Shown here in pieces: positions 1 to 9,360 of a DNA stretch of 64,000 nt. Origin of the DNA: Isoetes taiwanensis. Taxonomy: Eukaryota > Streptophyta > Lycopodiopsida > Isoetales > Isoetaceae. The position numbers and the translations under genes are program-made. The stretch covers positions 171,452 through 235,451 of the forward strand of contig JAJEKV010000076.1 of the NCBI GenBank assembly GCA_021234155.1, in the 5' to 3' direction. How positions within the stretch are numbered: position 1 is the stretch's first letter; the number at the start of each line of letters is the position of its first letter. Below the pieces are notes generated by a model. The model was not told the DNA's origin. It saw nothing but the letters and a program-made list of their open reading frames with translations, and did no database searches.

Positions 1-1777
1 CTGCATTTTGAATCTTGCATTTGGTCAGGAAAGCTTACAATCTCTATTCAAAGCTAGAAACAAACAAAAAACAAGCATAAATAACTCAGTCCAGACTCAG
101 AGTCCCTTTTTCCCTTTCCAAGTGCGACATATTCTTCTCCTTGTTCTTGCAAAACCGGAATGATGAAGTAAGCGTCCAGACTAACATCAACAGCTCGGTA
201 GTTGTTCTTGCATCTAAAAAGCAGATGATAACCCCGGTTATGGATTGGTTGTGGATGAAGAAATCCGAAGGCTTGCTTGCAGAGAAAGATGGTAGGCTAG
301 TGTCGGATCGCATGTCTCTGTAGCAGCATAACCCTAAATAAGCTTGCATTAAACCGTTTCGGATTGACTGCTGCTTTGCTCTCAAGTAAACCAGTTCTAC
401 TCCAACCTCTTGAAACCACTATCTTGGTTCCACTCCTCCGCAACCTTGCAAGCTCGCCCTGCCCCTTTTTATACGAAACCAAAGAGCCTTTCAAACTTGC
501 AAGAGAAGCTTCTAGACACTTTTAGAATGCAGAGAGGCCCTCTAGAAACTCCAAATTAGGTCCATTCTAGACTAGAATGAAAGGAAGCTTCTCGATGCTT
601 CCTAAACTTTTTGAAGCTTACACGTGTTTACCATCCGAGGGTCTGAGATGTGCCATGTGGCATCACCTTGGCTATCGATGGGCCGTGACTTACAGACACT
701 ATTTTTCTTATTATATAGGAGGAGTATTATATAGGAGGAGGATTATACTATTCTAACATTTTCCATTTTCTCATTTCTCTGTTCACCATATTTACAACGA
801 TGTCATAGACAATTTTGGGTATCTTTCAAGTATTTCCTTTCACTGCACTATTTTCTAATTATATAGGATACAAGAATTTAGCGCGGGCGGAGCTGGAGCC
901 CCATGCACCCCTGGGACCGAACTGAAGTGCGCGATTTGGAGAGGGACGAGCATCGATCCTTACATTCCAATAGCAAAGAAAATTGTGATAGTAAAGGTGT
1001 TAAATATTCTTACATTGCAATCATGATCTAGTTCGGCCAACAATCATACGCCCCAATTCCATATAAAGGGTCCAATTGCCAAAGCCCTTAACATTGAAAG
1101 ATAGTTACCGATGTTTATGTATTAGTGTCCATCAAATGCAAGACCAATTTTGACTATGGCATCAGCAACACATTACATGCAAACTGTGTAAAACATCATT
1201 GGACTATGGCGAGGATTCTTGTATAGTCCTTTTGTGACTTTATTTAAGCTCCAATATATGCATGGAAAAGGCTAAAATGTAAAGTTAAGGTTTTGTGATT
1301 CAAAAATTAGATGTTGGACAGGTAAGGTTATCGGTCCGCCGAGGTCGTGATAACCAAAAAATGCGGTGATCGAGGTTATGCGTCCGAGGCTAGAAATTTG
1401 CACGTAAGGGCAAGGCCGCTTGAGGGCCGAAGGCCAGCCGAGGCCTTACGTGCCAAATATATGGCCAAGGACATACAACTGAGGCCACGCATTTTAGCCG
1501 CTCCAGAGATCAAGACTCGAGCAGTTTTGGCAGTCTATGGCAAAACTCTATTCATATGCATCAGCCTACATCTCTGGAAGGGCGATGACACCTAGGAGCC
1601 AACGGTTCAATTAAGAAGCTAGCTGCAAACGGAACAGAAATTGATGCTATGGTGGCAGCATTATGCAAGCAAGCATGTGAAGCTGCCACATACAAACGGG
1701 GCAAATGCTCTCCATGTCTTCTCAAAAATACAGCCGGAAAAGCCATTCCAAAATGTCACTAATTCCCAAAAAAAAAA
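1..1777. other. AT-rich non-coding stretch, unit 1
   Basis: I recognise no gene here. Two overlapping open frames exist, minus 86-385 (99 codons) and plus 141-323 (60 codons). Both recur unchanged in unit 2 because the DNA itself is nearly identical, so conservation does not tell them apart from chance. Bases 500-610 carry GAA/TTC inverted pairs around GAAGCTTCTAGA and GAAGCTTCTCGATGCTTC, resembling imperfect heat-shock elements. Bases 1340-1540 are GC-richer and differ strongly between units. Confidence 0.6.
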
Positions 1778-1794
1778 AAAAAAATTGTTAATAA
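1778..1794. repeat. Poly(A) tract of variable length
   Basis: This is a run of 17 A. The equivalent run is 23 A at 28932-28954 and 24 A at 56038-56061, so the homopolymer differs in every unit. It lies beside the minus-strand relic at 1790-2144. It could be a retroposition tail or simple slippage, and homopolymer miscalling is equally possible. Confidence 0.85.
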
Positions 1795-2144
1795 TCGTAT
1801 ATATAGGAAGGACAGAAGCCAAGCCATCCAAGAAAGATCCTCTATCAGCATCTTGTTGAAATTGTTGTGACTCAAACAACAATTTATTGGATGGAATAGG
1901 TCTTCAGCTTCGGCTATGTCCTGCAAGCTCCCAGCAAACTCGACGATGTATTCTGCAAAGAAATCCACAAATTTTCTACCTCAAAAGCCAAGCCATCCAA
2001 GATAGATCCTTTATCAGCATCCTGTTGAAATTGTTGTGACAGATTAAGTTTTTCTATCTCCATCGTTTCAATAATTTCTTCTTTCCATCCCCTATCTCTT
2101 AGCCTTTCTGCAATGTCCTGCAAATAACCATTTGACTCAAACAA
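1790..2144 (-). pseudogene. Coding-like relic with a duplicated QQFQQDADxGSxLDGLA motif
   Basis: On the minus strand, 2144-1914 is open for 76 codons and reads as an ordinary soluble, acidic protein segment (DIAERLRDRGWKEEIIETME, then QQFQQDADKGSILDGLA). About 180 bases further along, the same peptide recurs as QQFQQDADRGSFLDGLA in another frame. A piece of about 90 bases has therefore been duplicated and the second copy is out of frame. I do not recognise the family. The unit 2 and unit 3 equivalents (28975-29340, 56090-56440) carry the same doubled motif with further breaks. It is probably a decayed exon, but a chance open frame in duplicated DNA is possible. Confidence 0.35.
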
Positions 2145-2460
2145 TGATTTATTGGATGGAATAGATCTTCAGCTTGTAAGAAGCAAAGAAAATCTTCTGC
2201 TTCAACAAAAAACAAAATTCTCACGCCCACTCTAGAGATCAAGACTCGAGTAGTTTTGGCAGTCTATGGCACAGCGGTATGGTAAGATGCCTAGGTAGAT
2301 AGATATTTTGAAGATAGAGTTTTGAAGATAGATATTCTTCTGTTGAGAAAATGAAGTCCACAGTTTTTCTAAGTGGATAAAAACCTATGCTAGATCTAGA
2401 CAAAGCTTACGCATTTTACGATCGTAGGTTCAACCAAGTAACCCTCATGTTTTGTGCCTT

Positions 2461-2877
2461 GGGACTATGGTAGGTGGCACTAGGATGGTGAGGCTAAAAG
2501 CCATGCCCCTAGAGTTGCCCCTAGGACCTAGACTTCCTAAGGCGGGATTAAATCCTGCCTACAAAGTGTGCATGTAAGGCAAAAGTTTTATCCAACGGAT
2601 GTGTGGTGAGTTGGTATAGGCCTAGTAATGCCAAAATAAATGTACATTTGGTCATGGGTTCAAATTTTGCCAGTTTCATTTATATTTGGAAGTTGGTTAC
2701 TAGGGGTATACGATGATGATCCCTGACGTGGTAGAACTTAAAAGCCTATATGTGTCCTCCACTTTGGTTGTCGCAAGGAGGCGTGGGATAAACTAGCTAG
2801 TCTGTACAAGATTAGTCTAGTATGGACCTTAAATAAAATAATAAAAAATCAATGGGACTATGGTAGGTGGCACTAGG
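2461..2877 (+). mobile_element. SINE-like element flanked by 24-bp direct repeats
   Basis: A 24-bp word (GGGACTATGG to ACTAGG) stands at 2461-2484 and again at 2854-2877. The body has a candidate RNA polymerase III A box TGGTGAGTTGG near 2605 and a B-box-like GGTTCAAATT near 2658, and it ends in an A-rich tail (AAATAAAATAATAAAAAATC). This arrangement fits a tRNA-derived plant SINE. The 24-bp flanks are longer than normal target-site duplications, so they may instead be part of a tandemly repeated element. Counterparts are at 29618-30051 and 56729-57146. Confidence 0.5.
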
Positions 2878-3260
2878 CAAGCAACCCTGAATGTTACCAA
2901 CATGCCCAACACACTTAAGACACCTTATGCAATTCGTAATTATTATATTTAAGAAGTTAGAAGTGACATGTATGCAACAGGATCATAGGACATACTCACG
3001 GGGAGACCCAAAAAACTCAGGGATTAGACATGCTTCTAAGAGGAGAAGGAGAAAAAGAATAACAGTGAAGCACTTACTTACTTAAGGGACATCTTTATAC
3101 CTAGGGATGAATGAACTACGTACCAAAATTTATGACAAACCTGGCAGATGATTAGTTTAAATTTGTTGGTTGAATTGGTCAATCCAAAAATAAAATTATG
3201 CCAGAAAGAAATTGATCAACTTCATGTCTATGAAGAATAACACTGAACCCAAAACCCGGT
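2878..3260. repeat. Dispersed ~380-bp duplication, copy A
   Basis: The block from GCAACCCTGAATGTTACC to AATAACACTGAACCC recurs about 2.7 kb downstream at 5599-5982 in the same orientation with modest divergence. Both copies are present in all units, so this duplication is older than the 27-kb one. It contains short open frames on both strands but nothing I can assign to a protein. SINE-like sequence sits on both sides of copy A only. Confidence 0.85.
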
Positions 3261-3263
3261 AAG

Positions 3264-3719
3264 CAAAAAGCCATGCCCTAGAGTTGCCCCTAGGACCTAG
3301 ACTTCCTAAAGGCGGGATTAAATCCACGCCTATAAAGTGTGCATGTAAGGCAAAAGTTTGCCGAACGGATGTGTGGTGAGTTGGTATAGGCCTAATAATG
3401 TCAAAATAAATGTACATTTGGTCATGGCATCAAACCTTGTCGGGTGTCATTTATAATTGGAAGTTGGTTACTATGGCGTGGTAGCCTCCACTTTTGGTCG
3501 CCGTAAGGCTATGGGATAAACTAGCTAGTCCGTACAACATTAGTCTAGTATGGACCTTAAACGAAGTAATGAAAAATCAATGGGACTATGGTAGGTGGCA
3601 CTAGGATGGTGAGGCTAAAAGCCATGCCCCTAGGGACCTAGACTTCCTAAAGGCGGGATTAAATCCGCCTACAAAGTGTGCATGTAAGGCAAAAGTTTTG
3701 CCCAACGGATGTGTGGTGA
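3264..3719 (+). mobile_element. Partial SINE-like copies in tandem
   Basis: The segment 3264-3581 repeats the body and tail of the element at 2461-2877 with an internal loss around the GATGATCCCTGACGTGG region. It runs into the shared 24-bp word at 3582-3605, which starts a third copy that stops at 3719 in the GTGTGGTGA word. Three head-to-tail, progressively shortened copies suggest local unequal exchange after one insertion. Equivalents are at 30433-30888 and 57531-57986. Confidence 0.55.
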
Positions 3720-5095
3720 ACCCTAAAATCGAAGAACACTAAATCGACAATTCCACTAGCCGTAGCTCCAACTTTGTTCTAGAATTGCCCAAATTCCTGA
3801 AAATCACTAGGGATTAGCTTTCTACCGATTTTGGCCTGCATTAGCTCGATTTTTAGGTTCTGATAGTTCAGATTTTTATTGTCCATGCATCGTTGCGAGT
3901 GTTTTTCACAAATCTGGCTCCATTCTGCGTGAATCTACTAATGAATCGTTCTAAACCGAGCACCCGTTGAAGCAGCAAGAACCGTAATTTTTTTGTTCGA
4001 CATTTTTTTGCAACGTGGCTTCGACGTGGCGATGGCCAAGATCTTGGTCAGGAGATAACCCCCGACCAAAAGCAGGTTGCTTGCCAGTTTCGGAGAAAAA
4101 GAATGTCAAAATCTTGAGAAAAGCACAAAACTCTATTCATATGCATCATTCTACATCTCTGGAAGGGCAATGATTTTCAATTAAGAAGCTAACTGCAAAC
4201 AGAACAGAAATTGATGCTATGGTGGCGGCGTTATACAAGAAAGCACGTGAAGCCGGCACATACAAACGGGGCAAATGCTATCCACGTCTTACCGAAAAGT
4301 CACTAATTCCAAAAAATCTTTTTTTGCTAGTAATCATATATATCGGAAGTCTCATTTCTCTATTCACCATATTGTTCACCATATTTACAACCATGTTATA
4401 AACAATTTTGGAAATATTTCCTTTCAATGCAAAATGTGATGGCCGTTTCATGTCTATAATGACACTTTCCTTAAGCCTCAAATAAGAGAGAGAAAATATG
4501 CCCCATTATTTTCTGCTCTTAAATTCTGGTGATTTTTTAAGAATCTCCATGTAGAAAGTTATAATCACTTTACTATGAACAGAGCAGTATCCAAGTGCAG
4601 TACTCAAGTCACTCCAGCAAACATCTTCATGTTAGTGCAATGAAATCCAGGAGTAGAATGTTTGAACAAACACATGGACAACATGATTATCTATGCAGCC
4701 AACTAAGACTCACGTAGGAGAGCTAATTGCAAATATATATTGATGCTCAAAAGTCACATCCTGCAAAATGCAAAAAGTAACAAGAGTCATGCAAATGAGC
4801 TCAATGAAGTGCCCAACATAATATCATTGACATAAAGAAAGAGGCAAACAAAGTAGATAACATGAACTTAGACTAAGACAGCCTAGTAACTCTGGGAGCA
4901 TAGATATTTGTCCAAGGTCTTACATTAAGTATGCAAACTGGCTGCCATTGGCACTGTCTCCTACTTAGCCATTACAACCAACCTCCATTGAGTAAAGAAT
5001 TGAAAATATTAGTGGAGAAACTTCCTATTACATATGGTAAAAATTTTAACATGCCCCCATCAATATTCACCTCACTTCAGAATCACAGTCGACAA
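3720..5095. other. Non-coding stretch, unit 1
   Basis: I see no gene and no repeat structure I can name. Bases 4120-4440 partly echo the sequence at 1540-1760 (CAAAACTCTATTCATATGCA, then a CTATGGTGGC word and a TACAAACGGGGCAAATGC word), so a piece of the early part of the unit was copied here. The rest is AT-rich and full of stops in all frames. Confidence 0.6.
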
Positions 5096-5111
5096 CTTAC
5101 ACTAACTTACA

Positions 5112-5680
5112 CTAAGTGACAGTGGAATAATTGCAGCACACAATTTGAGGTTCATAACATTTCGGTAGTAGTGATGCCAATCTAGATAGGCCTATTTCAT
5201 CGGGGCGCACAAAATAGAAGCATGTATCAAATCCATCATCTCTCAATGAATGGAGATATAAATGGATGTAAAGAAAGATATGTCCATCACTAAAAGGAAA
5301 AATACACAAGAAAACTTTGATCTAATTCAGCAGCCCCTCTGAGAGTGAGATGCCAGACATGCCTGCGGCTGCAGTTATTATAGCCAAATGTTTATTTCTA
5401 AAATAAATCAAAGCCAGAACACATCAAAATCTTCGCATTTGAAGCACTAAACTTTATCGTCCTAGCAAAATGCTTTGGTTGGGCCGATACTTTTCGATCA
5501 TTTCTGTACCAAGCATCCAAGAGCCACCTTTATGGTAAGGCACAAAGCACGGGCGCCTTTTAATATATTCTTTTTGAAACAAGAGGCTCTACCCCCGCAA
5601 GCAACCACGAATGTTACCAACATGCCCAACACACTTGAGACACCTTATGCAATCCGTAATTACTATATTTAAGAAGTTAG
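5112..5680 (-). pseudogene. Minus-strand coding-like debris, unidentified
   Basis: Minus 5309-5112 is open for 65 codons (including LYIHLYLHSLRDDGFDTCFY), and its unit 2 equivalent 32497-32300 is open too. Just upstream on the same strand, the unit 2 frame 32768-32586 reads FQKNILKG, then LCLTIKVALGCLVQEMIEKV. In unit 1 and unit 3 that stretch is split by frameshifts. I do not recognise either peptide. Because all copies are recent, shared openness is weak evidence. These may be decayed exons of one gene or chance frames. Confidence 0.2.
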
Positions 5681-5982
5681 AAGTGACTTTGTATGCAACG
5701 GGGGATCATAGGACATACTCCTCGGGGAGACACAAAAACTCGGGGATTAGACATGCTTCTAAGAGGAGAAGGAGAAGGAGAATAACAAAGAAGCACTTAC
5801 TTACTTAGGGACATCTTTATACCTAGGGATGAATGAACTACGCATACCAAAATTTATGACAAACCCGGCAGATGATTAGTTTAAATTTGTTGGTTGAATT
5901 GGTCAATCCAAAAATAAAATTATGCCGAAAGAAATTGATCAACTTCATGTCTATGAAGAATAACACTTGAACCCAAAACCCA
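5599..5982. repeat. Dispersed ~380-bp duplication, copy B
   Basis: This is the second copy of the block at 2878-3260. After the shared end it continues into AAGACTTGGGCTACCTAAAG rather than the SINE-like sequence that follows copy A. That places the duplication or SINE breakpoint near 3260 and 5982. Equivalents in later units are near 32786-33160, 35778-36155 (nested duplicate) and 59873-60245. Confidence 0.85.
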
Positions 5983-6371
5983 AGAAGACTTGGGCTACCT
6001 AAAGCGGTATACCTACTTGGTGTCGGTTTTATTTGCTCAAGATGATCCGACAAAACGCATAAACTTGTAAGTCACAATTGCAAACCAGAAATGGGCAACA
6101 TAAAACAAATTCCGCCTTGCTTGCTTTCATTTGAATCCTCTAGGGGCCCATAAACCCTAAAAAATTCGACTTTTAATCTTGCCTTTAAAGTCATTTTGCG
6201 GAAGCATTTGGCGATTTCTTTGATTCAACCCTAGTCGATCTTGCGGTCGATTCGGACCATTTTTGTGATTATTTGCCTTATCCAAGCAGCTGTGAGCTCT
6301 GCCGGGGAGATACCACTTTGTAACTTCTGAGGAGGAAGAAAGAAACCCTTTTCCAAAATCCGGATAAAAGC
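5983..6371. other. Short non-coding interval before the 6372 frame
   Basis: No gene is recognised. The stretch TGTGATTATTTGCCTTATCC through AACCCTTTTCCAAAATCCGG (6270-6365) recurs at 8885-8975, just upstream of the small secreted-peptide frame, so both loci share a ~100-bp leader-like sequence. That shared block could be a duplicated promoter or 5' region or another dispersed repeat. Confidence 0.5.
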
Positions 6372-6707
6372 ATGGCCGGAAGAAATTTTATAGGGCAAAA
6401 GGTTAAAAGGTACAAGAAATTTATCGCGGCGGCCTTGAACATTTCTCTTCACTTCACTTCACTTCACTTCACTTGGATTTCAACTCAGATAACGAGGGTT
6501 TTGCAGGGTTTTCGAGCAAAAGAAGCCAATAGTGAGAAGCTCAAGTCATTCCGAACTGCATTATGTAAGTCTACAGTACGGTCCTATTCACAGTCATTCG
6601 GAACTGCATTATGTAAGTCTACAGTACGGTCCTATTCACAGGGATTCTTTCTTCAACAACTAAGGTTTTTGATAGCTAAATATGTAATTCGCACCATGTT
6701 TATTTGA
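6372..6707 (+). CDS. Possible first exon or small protein, unidentified
   Basis: This is an ATG-initiated frame of 111 codons. The middle (RVLQGFRAKEANSEKLKSF, then ALCKSTVRSYSQ and GFFLQQLR) is rich in Arg, Ser and Lys and poor in acidic residues, as in a mitochondrial presequence. The segment around GCAACAACTAAG/GTTTTCGAT (6653-6671) could be an exon end, though no acceptor was identified. In unit 2 the frame shifts soon after the microsatellite, and in the nested duplicate most of it is deleted, so if this was a gene it is intact in unit 1 only. No family is recognised and confidence is low. Confidence 0.25.
   Translation: MAGRNFIGQKVKRYKKFIAAALNISLHFTSLHFTWISTQITRVLQGFRAKEANSEKLKSFRTALCKSTVRSYSQSFGTALCKSTVRSYSQGFFLQQLRFLIAKYVIRTMFI
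6411..6446. repeat. GC-rich half-palindrome in an AT-rich flank, site 1
   Basis: ACAAGAAATTTAT, then CGCGGCGGCC, then TTGAACATTTCT. The nested unit 2 copy (36611-36656) has the full palindrome GCGGCGGC-GAAG-GCCGCCGC between the same flanks, while the other copies have only one arm. A nearly identical module in the opposite orientation lies at 17915-17959. Losing one arm of a GC palindrome is expected from hairpin deletion during replication, and it could also be a sequencing error at a hairpin. Confidence 0.7.
6447..6475. repeat. CTTCA pentanucleotide microsatellite
   Basis: Five to six perfect repeats of CTTCA are present here. The repeat number is lower at 33627-33650 and 60739-60762. In the nested duplicate (36657-36682) the tract runs directly into TTCAACAACTAAGG, having lost the ~170 bases in between. 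Confidence 0.85.
6548..6643 (+). repeat. 48-bp perfect-length tandem duplication, unit 1 only
   Basis: TCATTC, then GAACTGCATTATG and CCTATTCACAG, occur twice in a row with one base difference. Units 2 and 3 have one copy. The length is a multiple of three, so it adds 16 codons (including TALCKSTVRSYSQ) to the 6372-6707 frame without breaking it. Confidence 0.9.
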
Positions 6708-6923
6708 AATTTTTAATTTCTTATCGCGTTTTTCTTATCACCTTGTGAGTTCAAAGTTTTTATTATTCCACCACTTCTCATCACCTTGTGCTTATGGGAA
6801 GGTGCGAGGTGCTAAACTAAAATTATATATTCTGATGTTGATTTTGTATCAAAAGGGAGACAGACCTAGCATTTCTAGAGAAAGAGAGGTTCATTTCAAA
6901 ACGTTAGATATTGGCATCAAAGC

Positions 6924-7190
6924 TTGACCCTTGAAGCCAAATTATATGACTTAGCGTTGTTATCACGTATAGGCAACCAAACTATTTCCTCCTCCTTCAA
7001 TTTCATTCCTTCATCTGCACTGCTATCTTATTCATCCTCAAGCCTTTCCAATCCATCCCACTCTGCCCGCTCAGACCACTCTGTTGCTCCAAGCTCCTTC
7101 AATTATTTGTATTCATCATCTTTAGACTCAACAAAGACAGAATAATCTACCAGATCCTCTAGATATCGTCTGAACTTCCCGCTTTACCTC
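6924..7190 (-). pseudogene. Acidic coding-like relic with two in-frame stops
   Basis: Minus 7175 to 6925 reads in one frame as RYLEDLVDYSVFVESKDDEY, then LKELGATEWSERAEWDGLE and EEEIVWLPIRDNNAKSYNL, interrupted by only two TAA stops in about 85 codons. Composition is that of a real soluble acidic protein. The equivalents at 36950-37200 and 61150-61410 keep the frame in part. It lies on the same strand as, and just downstream of, the relic at 7268-7640, so both may be pieces of one gene. No family is recognised. Confidence 0.4.
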
Positions 7191-7267
7191 TTTCTTTTAT
7201 CTTTTCACTTATTGCCTAAAGAATAGGCTGTCTGAAACATGCCTCTTCTCTATTTGCCCGTTGATAG

Positions 7268-7640
7268 TCACGTACAGCCTTGGCAATTTCTATCTGACAA
7301 CAATATTTTTGCATCCAGCAATGCCCATCTGTTATTTTCAAGATATATCCGTTGAGAATGCTCAGCATAATAAACATCTTCTTTCTTTATTTCTGTGATG
7401 GAATCCTTCTTCTGTTGTGGCACACTCAAATTGAGAATGTTACTGGTATGACGACCCCATTGCCTGCGACTGCCAATTTCTTTTAGAATTTGGAAGCCAT
7501 TGGACTGTCCTGCAATTCCATTCAAAGCTGTGACATGATTGCTGAACCTTAAATGAGCTATGAGTTCCACATGATGCCATTGACATGGTTGACGATGCAT
7601 TTTCAGAATGATTACATGCAGTAGCAACAGGTGTGAATAA
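7268..7640 (-). pseudogene. Minus-strand coding-like relic, unidentified
   Basis: Minus 7627-7268 is open for 119 codons. A different frame of the same strand also reads plausibly (SMASCGTHSSF, then QQSCHSFEWNCRTVQWLP), and near the end a third frame gives EIAKAVRDYQRANREEACFR, which runs toward the acidic relic at 6924-7190. The coding signal moves between frames, as expected of an exon with several indels. I do not recognise the protein. Unit 3 has a counterpart near 61500-61850. Unit 2 has lost it. Confidence 0.3.
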
Positions 7641-8871
7641 ATATATGCTTTGTAGGTTGTTTGGAATTTAACCAGCTCTACATGAATGCATGCTACATAG
7701 AATGAAAGGACAACTGAACTCCCTAAAGTTATGTGGCACTTCCATCAAAGAGAATGAATGCCTGTCACAGGTAAGACATGAGGCTTATAAGCATCCTTGA
7801 ATAATTTAGCAAAATAAAGGAGAGCTAAACTGGCATGATTTAGACAAAATAACGTGCAGTAAACAAACATGAAAAGAAATAACTCTGACGGCCGAAATTT
7901 TTGCATAAATCTGAAAATGTAGTGCAACAAAATCTCATCAAGGCCAAATAAGAAAACATACAACTTTCTGCAACATATGATGATGCCTCATATATTGATG
8001 CCTAATACAGATATATTTATCTAAAAATCATGGTATACGAAAAGCATCTGCAAGTCTATGAAATAGTAGATCACGGCCAACTAATATTTAAATTGGAGAG
8101 CTGGGAATTGCTGGCCACAGTGAGGAGAGAATGCTGATTCAGGTTGATAAACGGGGAAATCGATTAGGTTAAAGAACTGAAAAGAATGCGGCAATTTACC
8201 TGAAGCATGTTATGGATTGGCATCGCTTGGTTGAGGGGCGCAGCCAGATTGACAGAAGTCTGCGACATGTAAAATTAGCCACGCCACTAACTTTATAGAC
8301 TGCATCCTTAATGATGCTTGGAGCTTCTGGCTATGGCAGAACAGGGACGCCCAAAACCAGAGCCTTCTCATTACCTTTTACACCCAAGCTTAAAAGTATG
8401 AAGCACAACATCGCCCACAGCAGGCACCATTAGATTTAGCATGCAAACTCGAGTTTTCAAAACCCAAAATTGCGTTCATGTTTCTCACAAGAGAATCTCT
8501 GCCAATGGCGCCTTTGTGGGACGAATTCTTCCGGCATCACAATCTAGGATTTCAATTGTTTGAGGCAGAGATTTGGTGCTGCTTCATCGACCAGTCAGAA
8601 AGCTTAACATCGAAGTATCTGTTCTGGGTCATCAAGATATGCCTGTGTACCTTTACGGTGACCATAAACCCATAACCTATTTTCCTGATAATGTAAGCTT
8701 CACGCCGCTTAAACCTGAATCATTGAACTTATTTCCGGGGCTTTTTCTCAACAATACTGCATCTACCTTTTCTTGAACACTGCATGAACACTGCCGGAAG
8801 ATTTGCTTCCTTGATGAAGTTCTTGCACTAAAGCCATCATCTCAAACAGTGTAGGGCTGCCTTATCCAAGC
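7292..8871. other. 1.6-kb segment present in units 1 and 3, absent from unit 2
   Basis: Unit 2 passes from the equivalent of 7291 (CCTTGGCAA) straight to the equivalent of 8872 (CTGTGATTTTTTGTG) at about 37316. The two ends share only a short CAA, typical of a simple deletion with microhomology. The segment holds most of the minus-strand relic at 7268-7640 and otherwise AT-rich DNA. Confidence 0.9.
8195..8470 (-). pseudogene. Possible minus-strand exon remnants
   Basis: On the minus strand an ATG at 8268 opens MSQTSVNLAAPLNQAMPIHN and ends at a splice-donor-like CAG/GTAAAT near 8200. Just upstream another frame reads KALVLGVPVLP, a stop, then APSIIKDAVYKVSGVANF. Unit 3 has lost the donor (62519-62527) by a small deletion. 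These look like fragments of a real gene, perhaps the same one as the relics at 6924-7640, but I cannot identify it. Confidence 0.25.
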
Positions 8872-8884
8872 AACTGTGATTTTT

Positions 8885-9066
8885 TGTGATTATTTGCCTT
8901 ATCCAAGCAACTGTGAGCTCTGCCAGGAGATACCACTGTAACTACGGAGGAAGAAAGAAACCCTTTTCCAAAATCCGGCCGGAAGAAATTTATAGGGCAA
9001 AAGGTTAAAAGGTAAAAGGAAAAAGATAGAAGTAGGGTAATTATAAGAAGTCCAAGGCTATAAGCA
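8885..9066 (+). promoter_or_regulatory. Possible promoter and leader of the secreted-peptide frame
   Basis: The shared ~100-bp leader-like repeat (see 5983-6371) ends near 8975. It is followed by purine-rich DNA and two TATA-like words, TTATAAG at 9041 and CTATAAG at 9058, then a CA-rich stretch (CACCACCAACAAATAAGCAA) just before the ATG at 9107. Spacing fits a TATA box with a 30-60-base 5' leader. The arrangement is kept in units 2 and 3. No transcript evidence is visible. Confidence 0.3.
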
Positions 9067-9106
9067 CCACCAACAAATAAGCAAACAACCGAATCTGCTT
9101 CATTTC

Positions 9107-9360
9107 ATGGCAAGCAAGAAGGTTATGGTTTGCTTTTTGTTTTCATTATTATTATGTGTCTCCTTAGCACAAGGCCGCGCCACCAGGATACTTTCGACCC
9201 AAAAATTACTTCAAAAAATATAGTCAATAACAATAATGGTTTATTCGGTTTGGAGATTGATGGGGCTTCGGGCTCAACAGCCTGGAACAGGAAGCAAGTG
9301 GATTTCAAAGGTGAATGTTTCCCTTTTGAGTCTTGTGGGGATTTGATGGAAGAGCCTTGA
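9107..9360 (+). pseudogene. Small secreted-peptide precursor frame, frameshifted in unit 1
   Basis: The ATG opens a textbook signal peptide (residues 1-24: MASKKVMVCFLFSLLLCVSL, then AQGR), followed by a polar, Asn-rich region and a C-terminal part with two cysteines seven residues apart (GECFPFESCGDLMEEP) before TGA. In this copy an A run is one base short, giving a stop after LLQK. The rest stays open in the next frame to 9360. Restored, it would be ~84 residues, a usual size for a plant peptide-hormone or secreted cysteine-peptide precursor. No known family motif is visible. Unit 2 keeps the A run but shifts later, so each copy fails at a different homopolymer-like site and base-call error is a real possibility. 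Confidence 0.5.

Noticed and set aside
86-385. Minus-strand 99-codon frame identical in units 1 and 2
   Set aside because: The opposite strand (141-323) is equally conserved because the units are recent copies. No domain or composition favours either frame.
6745-6927. Plus-strand 60-codon frame found in all three units
   Set aside because: The opposite strand of the neighbouring DNA looks more protein-like, and sequence identity between units makes shared openness uninformative.
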